Positions 34,659 through 42,535 of a stretch of 42,535 nucleotides of DNA are shown piece after piece. The position numbers and the translations under genes are program-made. The DNA is from Deltaproteobacteria bacterium. GTDB taxonomy: Bacteria; Myxococcota; JACRCW01; JAFGSX01. Position 1 is the first letter of the stretch, and each line of letters opens with the position of its first letter. Location: positions 1 through 42,535 of the forward strand of contig JAFGSX010000095.1 of NCBI GenBank assembly GCA_016934455.1. Direction: 5' to 3'. Under the pieces are notes generated by a model. It saw only the letters and a list, made by a program, of their open reading frames with translations. It made no database searches and was not told the DNA's origin.

Positions 34659-36148
34659 TCGAGCACCGCCTGCTCGCCGGTGCGCAGCACCTCGAGCACC
34701 TCGGCCGGGGTCTCGGCGGTCAGCAGCCGCTCCTTCACGTACTCGCTCTCGTGGAGCATGGTGGAGATGATCGTCTGCAGCCGCTGGTGAACGCGCGGCT
34801 GGCCGGCCGGGGTCAGCAGCACGATCAGCAGCAGCGCGCGCTCGGTCGTGCCCTGGCACTGCACGCCGCCGGAGGAACGCAACACCATCACGAACGGCTT
34901 GCTCAGCCCGCTCAGCCGCGCGTGCGGCATTGCGATGCCGTCGCCCAGGTACAGGCCGACCAGCTTCTCGCGTTCCTTGAGCGCCTTGATGAGCTGGTTG
35001 GCCGGCAGCGGCAGCGCCGAGGCCGGCATCAGCTTGAGAGCGGAGCGAACCGCCGCGACCGGCGATTCGCCGGCGACGTCGAGGTGGATGCGGTCGAGCA
35101 GCAGCGCGTCGGCCAGGCGCACCGGCTCCTCGTCCTCGAACTCGTCGCGGATGGTGCCGACCAGCTCCTCGATCACGTCCTCGAGCGTGATGAAGCCGCT
35201 CCACTGCCCGTTGCGGTCGGTCACCAGCGCGGCGTGCAACCGGCGGCGCTGCATCTCGGCGATCAACGACTCCAGCAGCGTGTTCTCGGAGGTGGTCAGG
35301 ATCGGCCGCATGAGCGCGCGCAAGTCGTGGGAACGCGCATCGGGGCGCATCACCAGATCCTTGAGGTGGATGAAACCGCACGGCAGATCGCGCTCGCCAT
35401 CGAGCAGCGGATAGCGGGTGAAGCGCGAGGCGCGGATCAGGCTGAGGTTGGTCTCCCAGTCGGCACGCGCGTCGAGGCAGCGCACCAGCGACCGCGGCCG
35501 CATCGCGTCGCGCACGGTCAGGCCGCCGAAGTCGAACACGTTTTCGAGAAAGATCAGCCGCCTAAACGACATCAGGCCGCGCTCCTGCGACTGGTCGAGG
35601 ATGATGCGCAGCTCCTCCTCGCTGTGCCGCTCCTCGGCGGTCGGCCGCGACACGCCGAGCAGGCGCAGGATGCCGTTGGTCAGCAGGTTGAGCAGCCAGA
35701 GCGCGGGAAAGAACAGGTGGCGCGCGTAGCGCAGCGGCTTGGCGATCGCCAGCGCCATCCGGTCGGCGAGCCGGATCGCCAGAAACTTGGGCACCTGCTC
35801 GCCGAGCACGATGTGCGAGCCCGAGACCAGGGCGTAGGAGGCGGCGAGCGCGACGCCGTAGCGCAGCGCCGTGTGGTCGGTGTCGCCGGCGAGAACGTCC
35901 AGAGCGCGCTTGCCGACCATGCCGAGGGCGATGCTGGCGAGGGTGATTCCGACCTGGCAGACGCTGAGGTACTCGTCGAGGTGGTCCTGGATGGCGGCCA
36001 GGGTGCGCGCCCGCCGATCGCCCGCGGCCTCGAGCTCGGCCACGCGCGACGATCGCACCTTGACGATGGCGAACTCGGCGAGCACGAAAAAGGCGTTGAG
36101 CGCGAGCAGGGCAAGCAGCGCCAGCGCGAGCGCGACCAGTTCGAACAC
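34655..36148 (-). CDS. CNNM transmembrane/CBS-pair protein with a C-terminal PTS EIIA (type 2)-like domain
   Basis: CNNM 'LALLALNAFFVLAEFAIVKVRSSRV...VCQVGITLASIALGMVGK...GEQVPKFLAIRLADRMAL'; CBS pair; EIIA-like 'LVGLYLGDGIAMPHARLSGLSKPFVMVLRSSGGVQ'. Confidence 0.88.
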   Translation of the reverse strand: MFELVALALALLALLALNAFFVLAEFAIVKVRSSRVAELEAAGDRRARTLAAIQDHLDEYLSVCQVGITLASIALGMVGKRALDVLAGDTDHTALRYGVALAASYALVSGSHIVLGEQVPKFLAIRLADRMALAIAKPLRYARHLFFPALWLLNLLTNGILRLLGVSRPTAEERHSEEELRIILDQSQERGLMSFRRLIFLENVFDFGGLTVRDAMRPRSLVRCLDARADWETNLSLIRASRFTRYPLLDGERDLPCGFIHLKDLVMRPDARSHDLRALMRPILTTSENTLLESLIAEMQRRRLHAALVTDRNGQWSGFITLEDVIEELVGTIRDEFEDEEPVRLADALLLDRIHLDVAGESPVAAVRSALKLMPASALPLPANQLIKALKEREKLVGLYLGDGIAMPHARLSGLSKPFVMVLRSSGGVQCQGTTERALLLIVLLTPAGQPRVHQRLQTIISTMLHESEYVKERLLTAETPAEVLEVLRTGEQAVLD

Positions 36149-36267
36149 CCGACCTCCAGCTTCCCGGCTCAGGACGACCGCTCCACCTTACCACGTTCGC
36201 CGGCGCGTGTTGCGAGGCGGCGATTGTGCGCCTTGACCTCGGGCAGGCGTGCCCCGACAATCGCGCC

Positions 36268-37623
36268 ATGAACATCATCGTCGCCGGCGCCGGTGAGGTG
36301 GGCAGCAGCGTGGCGCGCCACCTGGCGCGCGAGGGCCACGACGTCACCGTGATCGACCGCAACCCGGATCGCATCGCCAAGATCGGGGAGAGCGCCGACG
36401 TGCTGACCTACACCGGCTCCAGCGCGTCGCTGCGCGTGCTGCGCGAGGCGGGGGTGGCCAAGGCAGACCTGCTGATCGCGGTCAGCAACAACAACGAGGT
36501 CAACCTGCTGACCGCCATCATCGCCAAGCAGCTCGGCGTCAAGACCGCGGTCGCCCGCACCAGCGACCCCGACCAGGTCGACGCGGAGGTCGGCTTCAGC
36601 ACCGACGTGCTGGGTGTCGACCTGGTGGTCTGCCCGGAGGTGCTGACCGCGGCCGAGCTGACGCAGGTGGTTCGCTCGCGCGGCGCGGTGGCGATCGAGC
36701 GCTTCGCCCAGAACCGGGTCGAGCTGATCCAGCTCGCGGTGCAGCCCGGCACGGCGCCGACCCAGCACAAGCTGCGCGACCTCAAGCTGCCGCGCGGGGC
36801 GCTGGTGGTGGCGCTGCTGCGCAACGACGAGCTGATCGTGCCCTACGGCGACGATGTGCTGCACACCGACGACGACGCTTTCGTCATCGGCCGCACCGAC
36901 GTGATCGGGCAGATCGAGGCGCTGTTCGGCAAGCGCCGGGCCCGCGCCGGACGCCGCGTGATCTTGTTCGGCGGCGACCTGCTGGCGCGGGCGGTGGTCC
37001 GCTCGCTGCGCGACGAGAAGGCGCGCGTCACGGTCATCGATCGCAAGGCGGCGGCCTGCCAGGCGCTGGCGGTCGAACCCGACCTCAACGTGGTGCACGG
37101 CGACGCCACCGACGGCGGGCTGCTCAAGGAGGAGGGCATCGAGCACGCCGACATCTTCGCCGCGCTAACCCGCGAGGACGACCTCAACTTGCTGTCGACG
37201 CTGTTGGCCAAGCAGCTCGGCGCTCGCCGCACGCTGGCTTTGGTGCAGAAGACCGAGTACGCGGCGATCTACCGTCGGCTCGGCGTCGATGCCACCATCT
37301 GCCCCTGGCTGCTGGTGGCCAACCAGATCCTGCGCTACGTGCGGCCGAGCGAGCTGATCAGCATCTCCTTGCTCGAGGGCGGCAAGGGCGAGGTGCTCGA
37401 GTTCAGAGCGCGCGCGCGCAGCCGCATCGTCGGCAAACCGCTCAAGCAGCTCGACTTTCCGCGCGGTGCCATCATCGGCGCGGTGATGCGGCACGACGAG
37501 GCCTTCGTACCCGGAGGCGCCGACGCCATAGAGGTCGACGACCTGGTGGTGGTGTTCGCGCTGCCGCGAGTGCGCGAACAGGTGGCCAGGCTGTTTGGCG
37601 AACGCCACTGGCTGATCGGTTGA
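36268..37623 (+). CDS. trkA: Trk system potassium transporter, NAD-binding peripheral protein TrkA
   Basis: 'MNIIVAGAGEVGSSVARHLAREGHDVTVIDRNPDRI...', second Rossmann 'VILFGGDLLARAVVRSLRDEKARVTVIDRK', two TrkA-C-like regions. Confidence 0.95.
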   Translation: MNIIVAGAGEVGSSVARHLAREGHDVTVIDRNPDRIAKIGESADVLTYTGSSASLRVLREAGVAKADLLIAVSNNNEVNLLTAIIAKQLGVKTAVARTSDPDQVDAEVGFSTDVLGVDLVVCPEVLTAAELTQVVRSRGAVAIERFAQNRVELIQLAVQPGTAPTQHKLRDLKLPRGALVVALLRNDELIVPYGDDVLHTDDDAFVIGRTDVIGQIEALFGKRRARAGRRVILFGGDLLARAVVRSLRDEKARVTVIDRKAAACQALAVEPDLNVVHGDATDGGLLKEEGIEHADIFAALTREDDLNLLSTLLAKQLGARRTLALVQKTEYAAIYRRLGVDATICPWLLVANQILRYVRPSELISISLLEGGKGEVLEFRARARSRIVGKPLKQLDFPRGAIIGAVMRHDEAFVPGGADAIEVDDLVVVFALPRVREQVARLFGERHWLIG

Positions 37624-37633
37624 GGAACGCGAC

Positions 37634-39079
37634 GTGCACCCGAAGACCGTCGCCTACCTGTTGAGCCTGATCGTGGGCATCCTGGCCGCCTCGCTGGCGG
37701 TGCCGCTGGCGGCGGCGATCGCCTTTGGCGAGATTCGCAGCGCCTGGGCCTTTGGCGCCGCGCTGCTGTGCTCGGCGTTGACCGGGCTGGTGTTGCGGCG
37801 GCAGTCCGGAGCCGCACCGGCGACGGTCTACCGGCGCGAGGCGGTGGCCGTGGTCGGGTTGAGCTGGTTCTTGATCTCGCTGCTCGGCGGCCTGCCCTAT
37901 TTTCTCGACGGCTCGCTGCCGACATTGTTCGACTCGACCTTCGAGGCGGCCTCCGGTTTCACCACCACCGGCGCCTCGGTCTACCGCGAGGTCGAGACGC
38001 TGAGCCGCAGCATCCTGCTCTGGCGCTCGCTGACCCACTGGCTGGGAGGCATGGGCATCATCGTGCTGTTCGTCGCCATCTTCAGCCAGCTCGGCGTCGG
38101 CGGCCGCCGCCTGTTCGAGGTCGAGGTGCCGGGTCCGATCACCGAGGGGCTGCGGCCCAAGATCCGCGAGACCTCGAGCGCTCTGTGGCGCATCTACGTG
38201 ACGTTGACCCTGCTGCTGATCGGGGCGCTGATGCTGTGCGGTCTGGACTGGTTCGACGCGGTCAACCACGCCTTCGCCACCCTGGCCACCGGCGGCTTCT
38301 CGACCAGGAACTTGTCGGTCGCCGGCCTGAAGAACCCGGCCGCCGAATGGGTGATCGCGCTGTTCATGCTGATCGCCGGAGTCAACTTCGCGCTCTACTA
38401 CGCCGCGCTGCACGGCCGGCTGCGCACGCTGTGGCGCGACGTAGAGCTACGAGTGTACCTGGCGATCGTGGGGGTGGCGGCGCTGCTGATCGCGATCGAC
38501 ATCTGGGGCCGCTACGATTCGGTGCACGATACCCTCCGCGCCGCGGTGTTCCAGACCGTCGCCATCACCACCACCACCGGCTTCGCCAGCGATAACTTCG
38601 ACGCCTACCCGGTGACGAGCAAGGTGATCCTGGTGACGCTGATGTTCATCGGCGGCTGCGCCGGCAGCACCGCCGGCGGCCTCAAGGTGTCGCGCATCGT
38701 GGTCGCGCTCAAGGCGGCCTGGATCGAGGTGGTGCAGGGCTTTCACCCGCAGGGCGTGATCCGGTTGCGGCTGGGCAGCGCCGTCATCGGCGACGACATC
38801 GTGCGCAGCATCCTGGCCTACCTCGCGCTCTACTTCGCGATCTTCGTGGCCGGCTCGGTCGTCATGGCCGCGCTCGGCCTCGATCTGGTGACCGCGGTCA
38901 CCTCGGTCGTCGCCACCCTCGGCAGCATCGGCCCGGGGCTGGGCAAGATCGGCGCCATCGAGAACTACGCCTTCGTGCCGGCCGCGGGCAAGGCGGTGCT
39001 GATCTGCTGCATGATCCTGGGCCGGCTCGAGCTGACCGCGGTGCTGGCGTTGCTAAGCCGCGCGCTGTGGCGGCGCTGA
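37634..39079 (+). CDS. trkH: TrkH family potassium uptake protein
   Basis: 'FDSTFEAASGFTTTGASV', 'SLTHWLGGMGIIVLFVAIFSQLGVGGRRLFEVEVPGP', 'AVNHAFATLATGGFSTRN', 'FMFIGGCAGSTAGGLKV' type motifs; GTG start. Confidence 0.97.
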   Translation: MHPKTVAYLLSLIVGILAASLAVPLAAAIAFGEIRSAWAFGAALLCSALTGLVLRRQSGAAPATVYRREAVAVVGLSWFLISLLGGLPYFLDGSLPTLFDSTFEAASGFTTTGASVYREVETLSRSILLWRSLTHWLGGMGIIVLFVAIFSQLGVGGRRLFEVEVPGPITEGLRPKIRETSSALWRIYVTLTLLLIGALMLCGLDWFDAVNHAFATLATGGFSTRNLSVAGLKNPAAEWVIALFMLIAGVNFALYYAALHGRLRTLWRDVELRVYLAIVGVAALLIAIDIWGRYDSVHDTLRAAVFQTVAITTTTGFASDNFDAYPVTSKVILVTLMFIGGCAGSTAGGLKVSRIVVALKAAWIEVVQGFHPQGVIRLRLGSAVIGDDIVRSILAYLALYFAIFVAGSVVMAALGLDLVTAVTSVVATLGSIGPGLGKIGAIENYAFVPAAGKAVLICCMILGRLELTAVLALLSRALWRR

Positions 39080-39118
39080 TCGGCGGCTGCCGGCCGCCGG
39101 CGCTGCAGGGGTAGCCCG

Positions 39119-39703
39119 ATGAAGTGCCAATGGTTGACGCCACTGCTGATCTCTGCAGCGGTGCTTTCTGGCGGCGACGCCGCGGCGTCGACCATTCGCG
39201 CCACCGGCGGCATGGGGCTTACCATCTGGCCGATGCAGCTTCGACTAGGCGATCACAGCCACGACGGAATCGGCCTCGGAATCTCGGGCCGGGTGATGGC
39301 GCGGCTATGGGATCACCTGCGACTGCAGGCCGGGCTGCTGCAGGGCGAGTTTGAAGAAGCGGATCAGAGCAAGGCCAAGCGCTCTTTCATCTTCGGCGCG
39401 GTCGAGGCGCAGTTGCCGCTGTTTCTCGATGCCTACGCCCTGTTCGGCGCGCGCGCTGGCGGCTCCCACCTGGTCCTGGTGCAGACCGAGGAGCGCCTCG
39501 ACGACAACCGGCGCAGGGTACGCGACCTCGATCGTTGGACACCGCTGGTCGAGCCGACGGCGGCGCTGGGCTACCTGCTGGTAGACAAGTTTCACCTCGA
39601 GATCGAATGCGGGGTCGCCCTCGACTACGCCGACGGCGCGCTGCACACCTCGTACACGATCGTGCTCGGCATCTACTTCAGGATGTGGGACAGCGGCTGG
39701 TGA
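39119..39703 (+). CDS. Hypothetical secreted/outer-membrane beta-barrel-like protein
   Basis: Signal peptide 'LTPLLISAAVLSGGDAAAS'; alternating strands and a terminal aromatic strand 'SYTIVLGIYFRMWDSGW'. Confidence 0.65.
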   Translation: MKCQWLTPLLISAAVLSGGDAAASTIRATGGMGLTIWPMQLRLGDHSHDGIGLGISGRVMARLWDHLRLQAGLLQGEFEEADQSKAKRSFIFGAVEAQLPLFLDAYALFGARAGGSHLVLVQTEERLDDNRRRVRDLDRWTPLVEPTAALGYLLVDKFHLEIECGVALDYADGALHTSYTIVLGIYFRMWDSGW

Positions 39704-39712
39704 GCGATTGTT

Positions 39713-41011
39713 CTATGCATCCCAGTAGCTCTGCTCCAGGCTGTCCTCGCGCTCGGGCAAGCTGTGCCACAGCCGTGGCGAGTTGCGGCGCAGCACCTCG
39801 TAGCTGACGCGGTTGGCGTACTTGCAGATCTGGTGGATCGACGAATAGGTCAGGTAGCGCGCCTTGTGCTTGGGCGAGGTCGGCGACGCCAGCCGGTGGT
39901 GGATGTTGGCCGCGATGTCGTGCAGCAGCGCGGCCAGCGCCGAGTCGCCGGCGCCGTTGGTGTTGCGGATGACGCTCGGCCCGCCGAGGTAAGGGTTGAT
40001 GTGGGAGTAGATCTTGATCGGCGATCGGCAGTCGCGCCGGGCCATGGCGCGGCTGTACTCGAAGCGGTTGTACTCGGCGATCGACTTGGAATGGATCTGG
40101 TCGCGCGTCTCGCGACGCAGCGCCTCGTCGACGTGGCCGCACAGGTAGAGCCCGTGCTGGTCGCGGGTGAGCAGACACAGATCGCACAGCTCGAGCGCGG
40201 CCTGGCCCGCCAGCAGCGGATCGGACTGCTGGGTCAGCGCACCGACCTCGTCGAGATTGCCGGCGACGATGCAGATGCTGGCCTGGCGGATGACGTCGAT
40301 GAAGAAGTCGCGCTTCTCGCGCACCAGCGGTTCGGTGCCGAGCGACAGCACGACCGGCACCGCCGTCCGGTTGGCCAGCTCGATGGCGCGCATGGCGGCA
40401 CCGAAGATCGGCGTCCGCTCGTCGCGCAGCAGGTAGGTGGTCAGCACCAGCGCGGCGGCCCCGGTGATCAGCGGCTCGGGCACGGCGCTGGCCGGCAGGT
40501 CGTTCATGATGCCGCGGCTGATGCCGAAGCTGCGCTCGCCGTCGGGCGTGACGAAGCAGATGGCGCGCCCCAGCGGGCCGCCGGTCGGGTACAGGTAGCT
40601 CAGGTTGACGCGCGAGCTGGTGTTGCGCACGTAGTGAAAGGCGTAGTCGCCGACCGTGATCTGGCTGGTGATGCAGCCCAGCAGGTGCGAGTGGTCGTCG
40701 GCCAGCACCGAGTAGTTGTGCAGGGTGTTGCCGACAGCGCCGCCGGCGAACTCGCCGACCACGCGGCCGTCGGCCTTGAGCTGGCGGTAGACGCGGTCGA
40801 CCGTGGCGTCGTCGAGCAGCACCGACTGCCCCTTGGGGATGCCGGTCGCCTTGAGAAAAAGATCGTCGACGTGCGCCTCGACGTCGACCAGCAGTTGGTC
40901 GATGCCGACGATGTAGATCCGTTCGCCGTCGATCCGATCGTCAAACGAGACCCGGCCGCGCTCGGAGACCGGGAAGTAGTGCTTGGTCTTGCGTTTGCCA
41001 GGGAATTTCAT
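39713..41011 (-). CDS. gsk: Inosine-guanosine kinase
   Basis: 'MKFPGKRKTKHYFPVSERGR', 'VGIDQLLVDVEAHVDDLFL', 'FAGGAVGNTLHNYSVLADDHSHLLG', 'NTNGAGDSALAALLHDIAAN', 'CKYANRVSYEVL...LPEREDSLEQSYWDA' parallel E. coli Gsk along the full length. Confidence 0.97.
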   Translation of the reverse strand: MKFPGKRKTKHYFPVSERGRVSFDDRIDGERIYIVGIDQLLVDVEAHVDDLFLKATGIPKGQSVLLDDATVDRVYRQLKADGRVVGEFAGGAVGNTLHNYSVLADDHSHLLGCITSQITVGDYAFHYVRNTSSRVNLSYLYPTGGPLGRAICFVTPDGERSFGISRGIMNDLPASAVPEPLITGAAALVLTTYLLRDERTPIFGAAMRAIELANRTAVPVVLSLGTEPLVREKRDFFIDVIRQASICIVAGNLDEVGALTQQSDPLLAGQAALELCDLCLLTRDQHGLYLCGHVDEALRRETRDQIHSKSIAEYNRFEYSRAMARRDCRSPIKIYSHINPYLGGPSVIRNTNGAGDSALAALLHDIAANIHHRLASPTSPKHKARYLTYSSIHQICKYANRVSYEVLRRNSPRLWHSLPEREDSLEQSYWDA

Positions 41012-41116
41012 GGCTGCCTCGGCCGCCATCCGGGCCGTCGACCCGGACGACAGCGCTGCTCATAGCCGTCCCCCGCGCGCACCGCAAGCGGCGTCCGGCC
41101 GTGCTATACTGGGCCG

Positions 41117-42535
41117 ATGAAACGCTGCTGTGCTCTGCTCGCGAGCGCGCTCTGGGCCGCCTGCGCCGACAACGATCCGGCGCCGCCGGATGAGTTGTAC
41201 GATCTGGAGGTCAGCACCGCCGGCGGCTCGGCAGTGACCGCGCTCGGCGAGCCGAACGGCACCTTTCCCTGCTGGAAAGAGCGCGTCATCCACGTCTGGA
41301 GCAACCGCGCGCGAAGCGCTCCGCACGATGAGCTGCTGACCTGCCCCCCGGGCCGGGTCGCCGAAATCGAATGCTGGCCGGATGGCACCGCCGTCCCGCC
41401 CCTCGCCTGGAGCTACAATCTGAGCCGGTCTGCTCGGTTTCACTCGGCCCACCTGCTCCAGGCCGAGTGTTTTCAGCACGACTCGCCGTGCCCGCTGTTC
41501 GGCGACATCAGCAGCCGGTTCGACCCGGGCACGGAGTGCCCGACGGCCGAGATCCCGTGCTCGTGCTCCACCGGGGCGGCATCCTGCAACTCGCCCGACG
41601 CCGCTGCCAATACCTACTGGGCCACGCGCGTCGGCTATTTCGGCACCAGCCCGCGAGCCGAGAACATCGCCGGCGGCAACAGCGACCCCATCGCCTCGTT
41701 CAGGCAATGGATCTGCGAGGACACTGCCAATTCGGCCTGCGGCTATCATGGCAACGGCGACAACGGTCACCGCGTCAGCATCTTGAACAGCGCATTCGAG
41801 CGGCTAGGCGTCGGCTACTACACGCTGCCCAAATTCTACCGGCATATCTGGACCCAGGATTTTGGCGACGGCACGGTACCGACCGGCATCGTCTCGGGAG
41901 TCCATTACCCGCAGACCGGCGTCGACCTGGAGTTTCGCGCCAACTGGAACTTCGCGACAGCGCCGCAGACCAAACAGGTCAACATCGAGGGCACCTGCTA
42001 TCCGATGACCCTCGAGCGCGGGGAGAGCGCGAACAATGCCACCTACCTGGCCACGGTCTCCCTGCCGAGCGCAAGCTGCTCGCGCTATGTCTTCCACTTC
42101 ATCGATTCCAGCGGGGCCGACGTCTTTTATCCGTCGAGCGGCAGCCTGATGGTCAACTGCGGTGCGACCGAGTACGACAGCACGTCGCGGCCGCCGGATT
42201 GCACTAACGTCGACGCTGGTCAAAACGATGCCGCGCTTCCCGACACCGCGCTGCCCGACGCGGCGCAGCCCGACACCACGCTGCCAGACACCGCGCTGCC
42301 CGACGCGGCGCAGCCCGACACCACGCTGCCAGACACCGCGCTGCCCGACGCCGCACCACCGCAGGACGCCGCGCGGCCCGACGCCGCACCACCGCAGGAC
42401 GCCGCGCGGCCCGACACCGCGCTGCCCGACGCTGCGCGGCCCGACGCTGCGCAGCCCGACACCGCGCTGCCCGACACCGCGCAGCCCGACACCGCGCTGC
42501 CCGACACCGCGCAGCCCGACACCGCGCTGCCCGAC
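41117..42535 (+). CDS. CAP (SCP/PR-1/YkwD)-domain lipoprotein with a PD-rich repeat tail; 3' end outside the window
   Basis: Open frame from ATG 41117 to the right edge, not in the supplied ORF list. 'LLASALWAACAD' lipobox; CAP-like 'LSRSARFHSAHLLQAECFQHDSP', 'AENIAGGNSDPIASFRQWI', 'GHRVSILNSAFERLGVGYY', 'IWTQDFG'. Confidence 0.85.
   Translation, partial: MKRCCALLASALWAACADNDPAPPDELYDLEVSTAGGSAVTALGEPNGTFPCWKERVIHVWSNRARSAPHDELLTCPPGRVAEIECWPDGTAVPPLAWSYNLSRSARFHSAHLLQAECFQHDSPCPLFGDISSRFDPGTECPTAEIPCSCSTGAASCNSPDAAANTYWATRVGYFGTSPRAENIAGGNSDPIASFRQWICEDTANSACGYHGNGDNGHRVSILNSAFERLGVGYYTLPKFYRHIWTQDFGDGTVPTGIVSGVHYPQTGVDLEFRANWNFATAPQTKQVNIEGTCYPMTLERGESANNATYLATVSLPSASCSRYVFHFIDSSGADVFYPSSGSLMVNCGATEYDSTSRPPDCTNVDAGQNDAALPDTALPDAAQPDTTLPDTALPDAAQPDTTLPDTALPDAAPPQDAARPDAAPPQDAARPDTALPDAARPDAAQPDTALPDTAQPDTALPDTAQPDTALPD
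42227..42535 (+). repeat. In-frame PD-rich minisatellite (15 bp basal unit; 45, 33 and 30 bp higher-order units)
   Basis: DNA encodes [DTALPDAAQPDTTLP]x2 (45 bp), [DAAPPQDAARP]x2 (33 bp), then [DTALPDTAQP]n (30 bp), continuing to the window edge. Confidence 0.95.

Noticed and set aside
34659-35381. N-terminal extension of the 594 aa ORF upstream of the TRAP binding protein
   Set aside because: Shadow of the CNNM-EIIA gene; the TTG at 34658 with TTGA overlap and a signal peptide is the credible start.
42220-42522. Antisense ORF reading MSGCAVSGSAVSGCAVSG..., resembling a pentapeptide-repeat protein
   Set aside because: It is the reverse complement of the PD-rich minisatellite; the sense frame continues a CAP-domain lipoprotein.
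1-42535. CRISPR arrays, tRNA/rRNA genes, IS elements, phage or classic defence operons
   Set aside because: No direct-repeat/spacer pattern, tRNA cloverleaf, transposase or nuclease-type defence genes seen; repeats present are coding (PD tail, Cys modules, PAS duplication).

Overview
High-GC (roughly 65-70%) bacterial chromosomal window, densely packed with protein-coding genes. The style (many Cys-rich/VWA lipoproteins, PD-rich linkers, HEAT proteins, FHA-sigma54 activator, c-di-GMP signalling) suggests Myxococcota or a related 'deltaproteobacterial' lineage; this is inference. I support about 37 CDS. No rRNA, tRNA, CRISPR array, transposase or phage module was recognised. Confident calls are aat, a FHA/sigma54 activator, a PAS-rich hybrid kinase with REC-GGDEF and REC partners, an adenosine-specific kinase (DUF355), an M23 peptidase, an FprA-type flavoprotein, a TRAP substrate-binding protein, trkA, trkH, gsk, a DUF4301 protein and a GalT/Ap4A-phosphorylase-like (DUF4922-type) protein. 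Most interesting: (1) a HemB (porphobilinogen synthase) homologue at 2304-3281 in which both Schiff-base lysines are Arg and the metal-binding Cys cluster is gone, i.e. a pseudoenzyme; (2) a CNNM/CBS protein with a C-terminal PTS EIIA-type domain keeping the His motif, translationally coupled to an orphan TRAP binding protein and divergent from trkA-trkH; (3) a Spo0M/arrestin-like domain fused to HEAT repeats; (4) a large protein with a C-terminal nucleoside-phosphorylase-like domain; (5) a diguanylate cyclase with a phosphoacceptor Asp-to-Glu receiver; (6) a CAP-domain lipoprotein running off the right edge into a PD-rich minisatellite, which is missing from the supplied ORF track; (7) Cys-rich/VWA secreted lipoprotein modules. 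All family calls are from reading motifs; no search was run.
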